Of a stretch of DNA of 64,000 bases, positions 24,982 to 34,356 are shown piece after piece (the first letter of the stretch is position 1; each line of letters begins with the position of its first letter). Below the pieces are notes generated by a model. The model worked only from the letters and a program-made list of their open reading frames with translations. It was not told the DNA's origin and searched no databases. The position numbers and the translations under genes are program-made. This DNA is from Bradyrhizobium ottawaense (GTDB lineage Bacteria > Pseudomonadota > Alphaproteobacteria > Rhizobiales > Xanthobacteraceae): the NCBI RefSeq assembly GCF_900099825.1, contig NZ_LT629693.1:8133001-8197000 (forward strand). Direction: 5' to 3'.

Positions 24982-26235
24982 ATGACGGCATTTAAATCGG
25001 ATTTCCTGAATATCCTCCAGGAACGCGGTTTCATCCATCAGTGTTCAGATTTCGACGGCCTTGACGCGCTGGCCGCCAAGGGCGAGGCCATCGCCTATGT
25101 CGGCTATGACTGCACCGCGCCGTCGCTGCACATCGGCAACTACCTCACCATGATGATGCTGCACTGGCTGCAGGAGAGCGGCAACAAGCCGATCACGCTG
25201 ATGGGCGGCGGCACCACCATGGTCGGCGACCCCTCCGGCAAGGATGAATCGCGCGCGATCCGCAGCGTCGCGGAAATCGAGGCCAACAAGGCCTCGATCC
25301 GCGGCGTGTTCGCCAAGGTGCTCCGCTACGGGACCGGTCACAGCGACGCGATCATGCTGGATAATGCCGAGTGGCTGACCAAGCTGAACTGGATCGAGAT
25401 GCTGCGCGACATCGGCCGGCATTTCTCCGTCAACCGCATGCTGACGATGGACTCGGTGCGCCTGCGCCTCGAACGCGAGCAGGAAATGAGCTTCATCGAG
25501 TTCAACTACATGGTCTGCCAGGCCTACGACTTCGTCGAGCTGTCGCGGCGCACCGGCTGCCGGCTGCAGATGGGCGGCTCCGATCAATGGGGCAACATCG
25601 TCAACGGCGTCGATCTCGGCCGCCGCATGGGCACGCCGCAATTGTTCGCGCTGACGACGCCGCTCTTGACCACCGCCTCCGGCGCCAAGATGGGCAAGAC
25701 TGCGCAAGGCGCGGTCTGGCTCAACGCCGACCAGTTCTCGCCCTACGACTTCTGGCAATACTGGCGCAACGTCGAGGACGCCGACGTCGTGAAGTTTCTA
25801 AAGCTGTTCACGATCCTGCCGATGGGCGAGATCGCAAAACTCGCGGCGCTGCAGGGTGGCGAGATCAACGAGGCCAAGAAGATTTTGGCGACGGAGGCGA
25901 CCGCGCTGCTGCATGGCCGCGGCGCCGCCAACACCGCATCCGAAACCGCGCGGCAAACCTTCGAGCAAGGCGCGATTTCGGAATCGCTTCCCACGGTGGA
26001 TATTCCGCGTGGCGAACTCGAAGCCGGGATCGGCGTGCTCGCGGCCTTCGTCACGGCCAGCCTCGTCGCGTCGAATGGCGAGGCGCGCCGCCAGATCAAG
26101 GGCGGCGGCCTGCGCGTCAACGACGCCGTCGTCACCGACGAGAAGATGGCGCTGACGCCGTCACACCTGACGCCGGAAGGCGTCATCAAGCTGTCGATGG
26201 GCAAGAAGAAGCACATCCTGCTCAAGCCTGCATAG
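24982..26235 (+). CDS. tyrS: Tyrosyl-tRNA synthetase
   Basis: 417 residues. Charges tRNA-Tyr. Class I features: substrate loop [16 protein letters not shown] with HIGN for HIGH, the tyrosine-binding QAYDFVELS and [17 protein letters not shown] for KMSKS, and a C-terminal S4 RNA-binding domain ([19 protein letters not shown]). The length and HIGN/KMGKT variants fit the proteobacterial TyrS type. The only start with the family opening [17 protein letters not shown] is 24982. The 175-bp gap to anmK holds both promoters. Confidence 0.95.
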   Translation: MTAFKSDFLNILQERGFIHQCSDFDGLDALAAKGEAIAYVGYDCTAPSLHIGNYLTMMMLHWLQESGNKPITLMGGGTTMVGDPSGKDESRAIRSVAEIEANKASIRGVFAKVLRYGTGHSDAIMLDNAEWLTKLNWIEMLRDIGRHFSVNRMLTMDSVRLRLEREQEMSFIEFNYMVCQAYDFVELSRRTGCRLQMGGSDQWGNIVNGVDLGRRMGTPQLFALTTPLLTTASGAKMGKTAQGAVWLNADQFSPYDFWQYWRNVEDADVVKFLKLFTILPMGEIAKLAALQGGEINEAKKILATEATALLHGRGAANTASETARQTFEQGAISESLPTVDIPRGELEAGIGVLAAFVTASLVASNGEARRQIKGGGLRVNDAVVTDEKMALTPSHLTPEGVIKLSMGKKKHILLKPA

Positions 26236-26290
26236 GCGTATTCGTTTTTGAGCCTTGCCGGGAGCAGCGGAAACGCGCTCCCTACTCCCG

Positions 26291-27538
26291 ATGGACAAGC
26301 ATACGCCAGCGGAGGAACTCACGGCAAAACTGCTCAAGCCGGGGCGCGTGGCGCTCAACGTGCTGGCGCTGTGCTTCGCGCTGTCCGTGCTCGGCCGCGG
26401 CCTCGGCGACAGTTTTACGGTCTTCCTGAAACCGATCTCGGAAGAATTCGGTTGGGATCGCGCCCAGGTGGTTTCGGTCTACTCGCTGACCTTTCTGGCG
26501 GGCGGCCTGACCTCGCCTCTGATCGGCCGTCTGTTCGACCGCTCTGGGCCGCGTACGATCTACGCGCTGGGCTTGGCTTTGCTCGGCGGCGCATTCCTGT
26601 TCGCTTCGCATGCGCAATCGCTCTGGCAGCTCCAACTCAGCATTGGGCTCTGCGTCGGCCTCGGCATTGCCCTGATCGGCAACGTGCCGAATTCGATCCT
26701 GCTCGGCCGCTGGTTCGGCCCGCGGCTGCCGACCGCCATGGCCATCCTCTATTCTGCGACCGGCGCCGGCATCCTGGTGCTGCTGCCGGCGTCGCAAATG
26801 CTGATCGACGGGATCGGCTGGCGTAACGCCTACCAGTTGTTCGGCGCGGTGGCGCTGTGCCTGCTGGCGCCGTTGCTGCTGATGCCGTGGCGGCTGTTTG
26901 CCGGCGGCTCGCCGCACATCGCCAAAAAAGCCGATCCGGATTTCATCGACGCCGGCTGGACGCTCGCCAGCGCCATGCGCCACCACACGTTCTGGGCGCT
27001 GTTTGCCAGCTTCTTCTTCACGGCGGTCGCGATGTTCGCGATCACCGCGCAGATCGTCGCCTACCTGATCGACGCCGGATTTCCGCCGTTGCAGGCCGCG
27101 ACCGCCTGGGGCTTTTCCGGCATCGTGCTGCTGTTCGGCATGCTCGGCATCTCCACGCTCGACGGCCTGATCGGCCGCCGGCCGTCGGTGCTATTGAGCT
27201 ACGGCGTCTCGATCGTCGGGATCATCCTGCTCTGGCTGCTGCAATACTGGCCGAACTACTGGCTGCTGACCGGCTTTGTCGTCTGCTTCGGCAGCATGAT
27301 CGGCTCGCGCGGACCGCTGATCACGGCGACCGCGCTGAACATCTTTCGCGGCGAACGGGTCGGCACCATCTACGGCACCATCTCGATCGGCAGCGGCCTC
27401 GGATCGGGACTGGGCTCGTGGAGCGGCGGCCTGATCCACGACTGGACCCACAGCTACAACGCGCTGTTCGCGTTCGCGCTGGTCAATGTGGTGCTGGGAT
27501 TGATTCCCTTCCTGGTAGTTCCCGCCCTGCGGCGCTAG
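26291..27538 (+). CDS. MFS transporter
   Basis: 415 residues, about 12 transmembrane helices. The major facilitator loop 2-3 signature is visible (GRLFDRSGPRTIYALG), and helix 4-5 loops are rich in Gly/Pro (GIALIGNVPNSILLGRWFGP). Monocarboxylate-porter-like features (helix 7 region with QIVAYLIDAGF) suggest an organic-acid or drug substrate, but none can be named. ATG 26291 is the best start; the frame opens upstream at TTG 26255 without a ribosome site. Confidence 0.87.
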   Translation: MDKHTPAEELTAKLLKPGRVALNVLALCFALSVLGRGLGDSFTVFLKPISEEFGWDRAQVVSVYSLTFLAGGLTSPLIGRLFDRSGPRTIYALGLALLGGAFLFASHAQSLWQLQLSIGLCVGLGIALIGNVPNSILLGRWFGPRLPTAMAILYSATGAGILVLLPASQMLIDGIGWRNAYQLFGAVALCLLAPLLLMPWRLFAGGSPHIAKKADPDFIDAGWTLASAMRHHTFWALFASFFFTAVAMFAITAQIVAYLIDAGFPPLQAATAWGFSGIVLLFGMLGISTLDGLIGRRPSVLLSYGVSIVGIILLWLLQYWPNYWLLTGFVVCFGSMIGSRGPLITATALNIFRGERVGTIYGTISIGSGLGSGLGSWSGGLIHDWTHSYNALFAFALVNVVLGLIPFLVVPALRR

Positions 27539-27556
27539 CCGATTCCGCGATTGCAT

Positions 27557-27583
27557 AGCGTTTTCGAGCGAAGTGGAAACGGC
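27557..27583 (+). repeat. Composite palindromic repeat, family P3, degenerate short copy
   Basis: AGCGTTTTCGAGCGAAGTGGAAACGGC corresponds to the end arm of the P3 element (reverse of GGTTTCCACTTCGCTGGAAAACGCT). Only the end arm remains. It lies between the MFS and chemoreceptor genes. Confidence 0.6.
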
Positions 27584-27700
27584 TCTCGGTAGAACTACGC
27601 ATCCTCGACGCGCCAACGAACGCTTTAACGCGCGTTCACGATTGATAAGCGCCTTCATGATATCGCCCTTGGGAAAGAGCTTTCATCCCAGAGGTCGCCC

Positions 27701-29389
27701 ATGCTCAGCCGATTGAAGATCCGCACCAAACTCGCCAGCATGGTTTTGCTGGCTGCGGTGACCACCTGCACGGTGATTGCGGTATCGGCTTCGCTCAGCA
27801 GGAACCGGATGCTCGACGACCGGGTGACGCAGATGCGCGCGGCGGTCGACTTGCTGCTGGGCATGGCGCAATCGCTGCAGGACGAAGTCACGGCGGGCAA
27901 GATGACGCAGGCGGAAGCGCAAGCGCAGTTTCGCCAGCGCGGCCGGAAGATGTCCTTCAACAAGGGCCAGGGCTATCCGGTTGTCTACCTCGCCGACACC
28001 ACGATCCTGCTGAACGGCGCCAACCCGCAACTCGAAGGCAAGATCACTGGTGCAAAAGATTCCAACGGCATCGTGATCGCCGATGCCCAGGTCGCCGCCG
28101 CCCGTCAGAGCCCGGAGGGAGGCAAGACGTCCTATCTCTATCCGCGCCCCGGACAGACCGAGGCGGTTCGCAAGATGGTCTATGTCCGCAGCTTTGCGCC
28201 ATGGAACGTCGTCATGAGCTACGGTCTGTATGTCGACGACGTCGATGCCGACGTCAGCGCGCTGCTGATGCGGCTCGGTACGATCGGTGCCGGCCTGCTG
28301 GTGCTGATGGGATTGCTGTCGTGGCTGATCGCCCGGGACATTCTCGGCGCGCTCGATCGCCAGAAATCCCGGATGCAGCGTATTGCCGAGGGCCATCTCG
28401 ACCAACCCGTCGAGGAGACCGGACGCGGCGACGAGATCGGGCGCATGGCCGAAACGCTGGAAGTCTTGCGCCAGACCGCCATCACCGCGCGTTCGCTGGA
28501 AGCCGAACAAGTCGCCTCGAAACAACGGTCCGAGAACGAGAAGCGCCAGGCGATCATGGCGCTCGCCGACCGGTTTGACGCTTCCGTCGGCCAGCTGGTC
28601 GGACGGATGGCATCGGGATCGAGCGAACTGGAAACCACCGCCAAATCCATGACCGGCACCGCCGAGCGCACCAACCAGCGCGCCGCGCTGGTCGGCTCGG
28701 CCGCCAGCGAGGCCTCTACACGGGTCCAGACGGTGGCAGCCGCCGCCGAAGAGCTCTCGTCGTCGATCACCGAAATCAGCCGTCAGATGGCACAATCCGC
28801 CGCGATCACCGGCCGCGCCGTCGAAACCGCCCGCCGCACCGACGTTACCGTGCGGGCTTTGGCGGAGGGCGCCGAGCAAATCGAGCACGTCGCCGAACTG
28901 ATCTCGAGCATCGCCAGCCAGACCAACCTGCTGGCGCTCAACGCGACCATCGAGGCCGCGCGCGCCGGCGAAGCTGGCCGCGGCTTTGCCGTGGTGGCGG
29001 TCGAGGTCAAGAGCCTCGCCAGCCAGACCGCCGACGCCACCAAGGAAATCGGCACCCGCATCGCGCAGATCCAGGCTGCGACCAGGGAAGCCGTCGAGGC
29101 CATTCAGGGCATCACCGCCACCATCGAGGAAGTCTCCACGATCGCGACATCGATCGGCTCCGCGATCGAGGAACAGGGCGCCGCGACCGCCGAGATCGCG
29201 CGCAACGTCACGCAGACGGCAGAGGCGACCAAGGAAGTCACCAGCAATATCGGGGGCGTCAGCGCCGCCGCAAATGAGACCGGCGGCGCGGCCGGCCTGT
29301 TGCTGACAGCGGCGTCGGACCTCTCCAAGCAGGCCGAACAACTATCCGGCGAGGTCAACGTTTTCCTGGCCGGCGTGCGCGCGGCCTGA
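27701..29389 (+). CDS. Methyl-accepting chemotaxis protein with single Cache sensor
   Basis: 562 residues. Transmembrane helices at about 11-31 and 186-206 bracket a periplasmic sCache_2-like ligand domain (MSFNKGQGYPVVYLADTTIL, SFAPWNVVMSYGLYVDD), which often senses small carboxylates. A HAMP domain follows (about 207-260, DILGALDRQKSRMQRIAEGH), then the coiled-coil signalling domain with the conserved hairpin tip IASQTNLLALNATIEAARAGEAGRG (shortened here to the core IEAARAGEAGRGF). There is no C-terminal CheR-docking pentapeptide. No che genes are nearby. Confidence 0.92.
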   Translation: MLSRLKIRTKLASMVLLAAVTTCTVIAVSASLSRNRMLDDRVTQMRAAVDLLLGMAQSLQDEVTAGKMTQAEAQAQFRQRGRKMSFNKGQGYPVVYLADTTILLNGANPQLEGKITGAKDSNGIVIADAQVAAARQSPEGGKTSYLYPRPGQTEAVRKMVYVRSFAPWNVVMSYGLYVDDVDADVSALLMRLGTIGAGLLVLMGLLSWLIARDILGALDRQKSRMQRIAEGHLDQPVEETGRGDEIGRMAETLEVLRQTAITARSLEAEQVASKQRSENEKRQAIMALADRFDASVGQLVGRMASGSSELETTAKSMTGTAERTNQRAALVGSAASEASTRVQTVAAAAEELSSSITEISRQMAQSAAITGRAVETARRTDVTVRALAEGAEQIEHVAELISSIASQTNLLALNATIEAARAGEAGRGFAVVAVEVKSLASQTADATKEIGTRIAQIQAATREAVEAIQGITATIEEVSTIATSIGSAIEEQGAATAEIARNVTQTAEATKEVTSNIGGVSAAANETGGAAGLLLTAASDLSKQAEQLSGEVNVFLAGVRAA

Positions 29390-29562
29390 TCCCGCTTGAC
29401 AATGGTGAGCCGGCCAGCAGCGGAATATCTGATTTTCGTCGCCACGGCGGGGGGCAAGCCGTCGCGCTGAGCTTCGGCGGACAAGTCGCTTCGCTCGCAC
29501 AGCAATGACGTTGATGGTGCGAGGATGCTGGACAGCCCGCGTGCGCGAGAATGACGACGAGA

Positions 29563-32500
29563 TTAGTTATTCGGCGGGAACTCGATCGCGTTGTTCTGCT
29601 TGCCGGTGTTGAACTCGAAGATCTTGCGCAGCACGCCGGGCGCCATTGCCGAGATCGGGTTGACGCGCAGCACCGGCTGGGCCGGCGTGCCGACGACTTC
29701 ATAGGTCACGCCGATCAGGCCTTCATTGCTGCCGCCGCCGAGGAAAAGTCCAAGCACCGGAATCTGGCCGAACATGTTGTTCAACCCGTACATCGGCACG
29801 AAGGTGCCGCTCATACGAACCTGATTGGTGACGCTGTCGATGCTGCCTTCGATGGTGGCACCGATAGCCGGACCTTTGACGACACCGTCGCGGATGGTGA
29901 GCTGACCGCTCTGCCGGGTGAACTCGGCACGCAATGCCGAGAAGGCTACGCTGCCCTGGCCGGCGGGCGCTCCGCCCGCAGCCACGCGATCGAGCGAAGC
30001 CTCTCCCTTGATGGAGAAATCGCGAACGTTGATCAGGCCCTCTTTGGCATTGGCTTCCGGCGTCGGCGGCTCCATCGCCAGCGTGAGCTGGCCGCCGACG
30101 ATCTTGGAATAGAAGTCGTTGAAGCGGAAGAACGCGCCGGCATCATTGGTTTGCAGGACAATCACGTCGCGACCCTGCCCCTGTCCCTGCGCGCGACCGC
30201 GCAAATCCGCCGTCAGCGGCGTATCGCGCCCGACCTTGCCGGAGATCGCAAAGGCCTTGATGATGCCGTTGCGCCGGGAGAACTTGCCATCGACGCTGCG
30301 CAAGGCCTCGCCGTTGAAACCCGCGACCGCGCCGAGCTTGAGATCGACATCAAAGTCGATGTTCTTGAGCTTGCTCTTGGCATCGGCCTCCTTGCCGGAG
30401 ATCGCCGATTTGAGGAAGCCGCGGCCGTCGAACACGTCGCCGCGCATCGTGACCTTGACGACGCCGTCGGCGCCGCGCTCGGCCTTCAGCGACGTCTTGT
30501 CGCCTTCCGACGGCGCATAGGTCGGGAAGGTCGCGTTCAGGAGGTCGCCGTTCTGATCGACTTCCAGCGATCCCTTGATCGAGACGCCGCCGCCGTCGAC
30601 GACAATGTCCTGGAACAGGGTCGACTGCTCCTTCTTGACCACCGTGAAGGTCGCCTTGCCGGACTTGCCGGGTACCTTGACCCAGCCCGGCAGGATGTTG
30701 TCGAGCTTCAACGACGTCAGATCGGCCTCGATGCCGACCTTGCTGTCGCGATCGCCGATCTTGCCGATCAGCTTGATCGGGATGGCGCCGGAGACCGCGG
30801 GTCCAAGGTCGAGCCCGAGGCGCGCACGGCTGGCGTCGTCGAGCGTCGCCGCCAGCTTGATATCGGCATCGCCGTCGGTGGCCTTGCGATAATCGAGCTG
30901 CGCCGCCTGACCGTTGATCTTGACGTCGCCCTTGACCTGATAGCCGGCGTTGTTGGCGACAATCTTCAGCGTGGTGGCTTCCAGCTTCTGGTTCATCACC
31001 AGCTTGTCGGCGGCAAATCCGCCGAGGTCGGCCGTGACGTTGTAGACGGTGTCGGCCTTGGTCAGCGCGCCGATGACCGGCATCGCCAGCGAGAACGTGG
31101 CGGCCACCGTCCCCTTGCTGTTGTTCGGATCGATCAGGGTGCCGGAAACGTCGCTGATGCGATCGGAGGCGAGAATCTCGGCGGCGGCCGGCACCGGACA
31201 ATCGACCCTGAACTTGACCCGCGAGGCCACCGGCTTCGGCGCCATGTCCGGCACCTCGAAGGTGAAATCCGAAATATTGATCTTGCGCCCGCCGGGTGTA
31301 TCGGCGACGCCCTGCCCGATCGTCACCGTGGCGGTTCGCCCGGTCACCCGCGCCTTCAGATCGGCATCGCGAACCGACGGCATTTTGTCCACCGGATGCA
31401 CGGTGACGCCAGTGGCGACGATGTTGACGGACAGGCCGTCATCCGGAATCGGCGGGCCCTTGCGCGACAGGTTGCGCACCGGTGAATTGACGCCGACCTC
31501 GATGCGCTGGAGCATGCCGCGCTCGATCCGCTCGATCACCCATTCGCGCACTTCGGGCACGATCAGGATCGGCCAGATCCGCTTCAGCGCCGATGCCGAC
31601 ATCGGCGTTCCCGCAAAGCCGAGCTGAAGGCGCGCTTCTGCGGAATAGTCGATACTGCCGGTGCCGGCGATGCCGATCTCGCCATTGCTGATATCGGCCT
31701 GGGTCAGCAGCACACGCTTCTTGTCGGTGTCGAACCGCATGCCGATCGCGATGCGGTTGAAGATCAGCGGCGGCTCGTTGTCATTGCCGGCCAGCACGAT
31801 GGTGCCGCCGCTGAGGCCCGCCTGCCAGTCCGTGATATTGCCGTTCGGCGGTTCGAGATGGGCGAGCAGCGTGACCCGGTTCGCGCCGGACACGATCTTG
31901 AACGGCGCCACCAGCACGCGCCGGCCGGAATCCCATTCGACGTTCATCTCGGCCGAATCGATCGCCATCGGATAATCGGGCGTGTCGCTATCGATGATGT
32001 GGCCTGCGCCGGCGAGGATCTTGCCGCGGAAATAGGTCGGCAGTCCGTCGCGGCCGAGTTCACCCTTGAGGTCGCCGGAGAGCGGCAGGTCGGCGCTGTA
32101 GGTCAGGTCCTTGACCCGCATCGCCAGCAGGATGTTGGCGGCCGGCACCTTGTCGGCGCGAAGATCGACCGATCGAACGCCATTCTGCTGCGGACCGATC
32201 AGGACCCGAAGCGACCACGGGCGGGCGCCCTCCTCGCCAAGGCTCAGCGCCACCCCGCCGCCGCTCGGACGGCGCATGCTGAGACTGATGTTCTCGAATG
32301 TCCATTTGTTGCCGCGCTGCTGGTCGTCAACGACCAGATTGCCGTTCTTCAGACCGATCTCGTTGAGGTTCTGTCCGTCGAGACCGGTCAGGCTCAGGCT
32401 GTCGAGCCAGTCGAGACCGGCCAACAATCCGTTCGGCGCGTTATCGGGCGGCGCTGCGCCGGCGGCGGGTGCCGCGCCCTGGCGGGGGAATGTGGGGGCG

Positions 32501-33171
32501 ATGCCGGCATCGCGCTTCGAGGCAACGCCGGTAGCGAGCGGCTTGGCGGTGTCGCCGGCCGACACCGACACCTGGCCATCAGGCGTAATGCGTACCGCCA
32601 GTTCGGCATCCACCAGGTTGAGGCTCTCGGCGCGAAGCCGTCCCATCAGCAGCGCGGTGCCGGACAGTTTCACCTCGGCCTTCGGCGCCGTAGCGACGAT
32701 GGCGCGGTCACGGTCGCGCACCACGATGTCGCGAATTCGCACCGCGATCCGGATCCGGCCGGCGCGCTCGATCTGGGTACCGCCGACCTCGACCGTATTG
32801 CCGTTGCCGATATTGTCTTCGATCGCAGCCGCAAGCCATGGCGTTGCCATGTCGAGATTGATCGGCCCGGCGCCGAGCCGCCACCACAGCCCGCCGAAAC
32901 AACTTGCGAAGATAATCGCCAGCACCGCAAGGACGACGGCGATGCGCTTGACCCAGCGCCCGCCCGAAACCCACCGATTGATGGTCGTGAAACTGTCGCC
33001 GATCCGGTGAAATCTGGAATTGGAACGGGACAGCAACCGCCGCGCGCGGTGCCCCGCCGCCTCGTCGTTCTCCGGATCCCAGCCGGTCTCATCATCCCAT
33101 TGCGAGATTTGAGCCTCAGCACGCGGATTCGACCCTCCAGAAGTTCCTTGGGGCGAAATATTCCTAGCCAT
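29563..33171 (-). CDS. Very large AsmA-like / YhdP-type envelope protein (DUF3971)
   Basis: 1202 residues. A cytosolic, charged N-terminus (about 60 residues), one transmembrane helix (IAVVLAVLAIIFASCFGGLW), then a long periplasmic beta-rich body, with DUF3971-like and AsmA_2 C-terminal segments (for example GNLVVDDQQRGNKWTFENIS, SVKVTMRGDVFDGRGFLKS-type strands). AsmA-like/TamB-related proteins form bridge-like grooves that move phospholipids to the outer membrane. ATG 33171 has GAGAGGCA upstream; the frame is open to 33702 without support. Divergent from the peroxiredoxin gene. Confidence 0.85.
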   Translation of the reverse strand: MARNISPQGTSGGSNPRAEAQISQWDDETGWDPENDEAAGHRARRLLSRSNSRFHRIGDSFTTINRWVSGGRWVKRIAVVLAVLAIIFASCFGGLWWRLGAGPINLDMATPWLAAAIEDNIGNGNTVEVGGTQIERAGRIRIAVRIRDIVVRDRDRAIVATAPKAEVKLSGTALLMGRLRAESLNLVDAELAVRITPDGQVSVSAGDTAKPLATGVASKRDAGIAPTFPRQGAAPAAGAAPPDNAPNGLLAGLDWLDSLSLTGLDGQNLNEIGLKNGNLVVDDQQRGNKWTFENISLSMRRPSGGGVALSLGEEGARPWSLRVLIGPQQNGVRSVDLRADKVPAANILLAMRVKDLTYSADLPLSGDLKGELGRDGLPTYFRGKILAGAGHIIDSDTPDYPMAIDSAEMNVEWDSGRRVLVAPFKIVSGANRVTLLAHLEPPNGNITDWQAGLSGGTIVLAGNDNEPPLIFNRIAIGMRFDTDKKRVLLTQADISNGEIGIAGTGSIDYSAEARLQLGFAGTPMSASALKRIWPILIVPEVREWVIERIERGMLQRIEVGVNSPVRNLSRKGPPIPDDGLSVNIVATGVTVHPVDKMPSVRDADLKARVTGRTATVTIGQGVADTPGGRKINISDFTFEVPDMAPKPVASRVKFRVDCPVPAAAEILASDRISDVSGTLIDPNNSKGTVAATFSLAMPVIGALTKADTVYNVTADLGGFAADKLVMNQKLEATTLKIVANNAGYQVKGDVKINGQAAQLDYRKATDGDADIKLAATLDDASRARLGLDLGPAVSGAIPIKLIGKIGDRDSKVGIEADLTSLKLDNILPGWVKVPGKSGKATFTVVKKEQSTLFQDIVVDGGGVSIKGSLEVDQNGDLLNATFPTYAPSEGDKTSLKAERGADGVVKVTMRGDVFDGRGFLKSAISGKEADAKSKLKNIDFDVDLKLGAVAGFNGEALRSVDGKFSRRNGIIKAFAISGKVGRDTPLTADLRGRAQGQGQGRDVIVLQTNDAGAFFRFNDFYSKIVGGQLTLAMEPPTPEANAKEGLINVRDFSIKGEASLDRVAAGGAPAGQGSVAFSALRAEFTRQSGQLTIRDGVVKGPAIGATIEGSIDSVTNQVRMSGTFVPMYGLNNMFGQIPVLGLFLGGGSNEGLIGVTYEVVGTPAQPVLRVNPISAMAPGVLRKIFEFNTGKQNNAIEFPPNN

Positions 33172-33468
33172 TGCCTCTCGGTGCCGGCGCTGAGGTTGAT
33201 CGCCGTCAAGGGCGCGCCCATCGATTGGTATCGAGCGCTCCTGTGCCGGCATCGCTGCCAATCCTCGATTAATACTGTTACTCGTGATCGGGCCCAAGGA
33301 CTCATTGGGATTCCGCTTCACCAAGCGGACGGGTGTTGCGTCGAATTTCTTGTAACCATACTCCGAGGTCATCAAACTTGCCCAGCAGCCGGAGCGAATC
33401 CGACGGCCCGGGACGAGACCCGCAATATCCCAATGATTGAGCCGCGGAAAGCGACGAAAGGAAGGCGT

Positions 33469-34248
33469 ATGTCCAAGAAAACGCGCAAGAAATCCTCCAA
33501 GAAATCCCTCCCGCAATCGAGCAAGACATCCGCCAGAAAGCCCGCCGCGGCGAAGCCTGTCCGCACCACCGCCAAAGCCCCGGCCAAAACGCCCAAAGCC
33601 AAGGTAAAGGCCAAGGCCAGCAAGCCCGTCGCCAAAAAATCCCCCAAACCCGCCAAAATGGCCGCAACCAAAGACAAAACGGCCGCAGCCAAAGAATCGC
33701 ATAAGGCCGCCTCGAAACCGTTAAAATCCAACCCGTCCGCCATTCAAAAGCCGGCCACCCCAAAGCCGGAACCGGCGGCGGTCGCGATTGAAGGCGGCAA
33801 GGCTCCGGGCTTCCGGCTACCCCGTGACGGCGGCGACAGTGTCGCGCTGACCGACTATGCCGGACAGAAGCTCGTGTTGTTTTTCTACCCCCGCGCCGAC
33901 ACCCCGGGCTGTACCCGGGAGGCGATCGACTTCACGCGCCTCAGGAGCGACTTCGCGGAAGCCGGAACCGCCGTGCTCGGCATCTCGGCCGACACCGTGA
34001 AGGCCCAGGAGTCGTTCCGGAACAAGCATGAGCTCGCCATCCCCCTGATTTCGGATGAGCGCCATGAGATGCTGGAGGCCTATGGCGCCTGGGGCGAAAA
34101 ATCCATGTATGGCAGGAGCTTCATGGGGATCATCCGGACCACGGTTCTGATCGGGGCCAACGGCCGGATCGCCAGGATCTGGCGCAATGTCCGCGTCGAT
34201 GGCCACGCCGATGAGGTACTCGCCGCCGCCCGCGAACTGACGGGCTAG
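33469..34248 (+). CDS. bcp: Thiol peroxidase (Bcp/PrxQ family) with a histone-like N-terminal tail
   Basis: 259 residues. The C-terminal 150 residues are a PrxQ/Bcp peroxiredoxin that reduces peroxides with thioredoxin; peroxidatic Cys in YPRADTPGCTREAIDFTRLR. The usual resolving Cys five residues later (CxxxxC) is replaced by Ile, so it works as a 1-Cys form or uses another thiol. The first 105 residues are a Lys/Ala/Pro run (KPAAAKPVRTTAKAPAKTPK) resembling histone H1 tails. ATG 33469 has AAGGAAGG; an ATG at 33433 is also possible. It is divergent from the AsmA-like gene. Confidence 0.85.
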   Translation: MSKKTRKKSSKKSLPQSSKTSARKPAAAKPVRTTAKAPAKTPKAKVKAKASKPVAKKSPKPAKMAATKDKTAAAKESHKAASKPLKSNPSAIQKPATPKPEPAAVAIEGGKAPGFRLPRDGGDSVALTDYAGQKLVLFFYPRADTPGCTREAIDFTRLRSDFAEAGTAVLGISADTVKAQESFRNKHELAIPLISDERHEMLEAYGAWGEKSMYGRSFMGIIRTTVLIGANGRIARIWRNVRVDGHADEVLAAARELTG

Positions 34249-34356
34249 CGCCGCGCGTGCGAGGCTCCATTTCCCAAATATTAACCATGAGGGGGTCAAA
34301 TCGGCAGCGCAAATTAGGCCGTCCGGAATTCATCTCCGATCGGCGCGGGAGTGCCG

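Noticed and set aside
27683..29341. Minus-strand open frame opposite the chemoreceptor
   Set aside because: Antisense shadow; the plus-strand protein has a full MCP architecture.
31858..33468. Upstream extension of the peroxiredoxin frame (up to 796 codons)
   Set aside because: It runs antisense through the AsmA-like gene; the ribosome site and tail at 33469 fit a separate gene.
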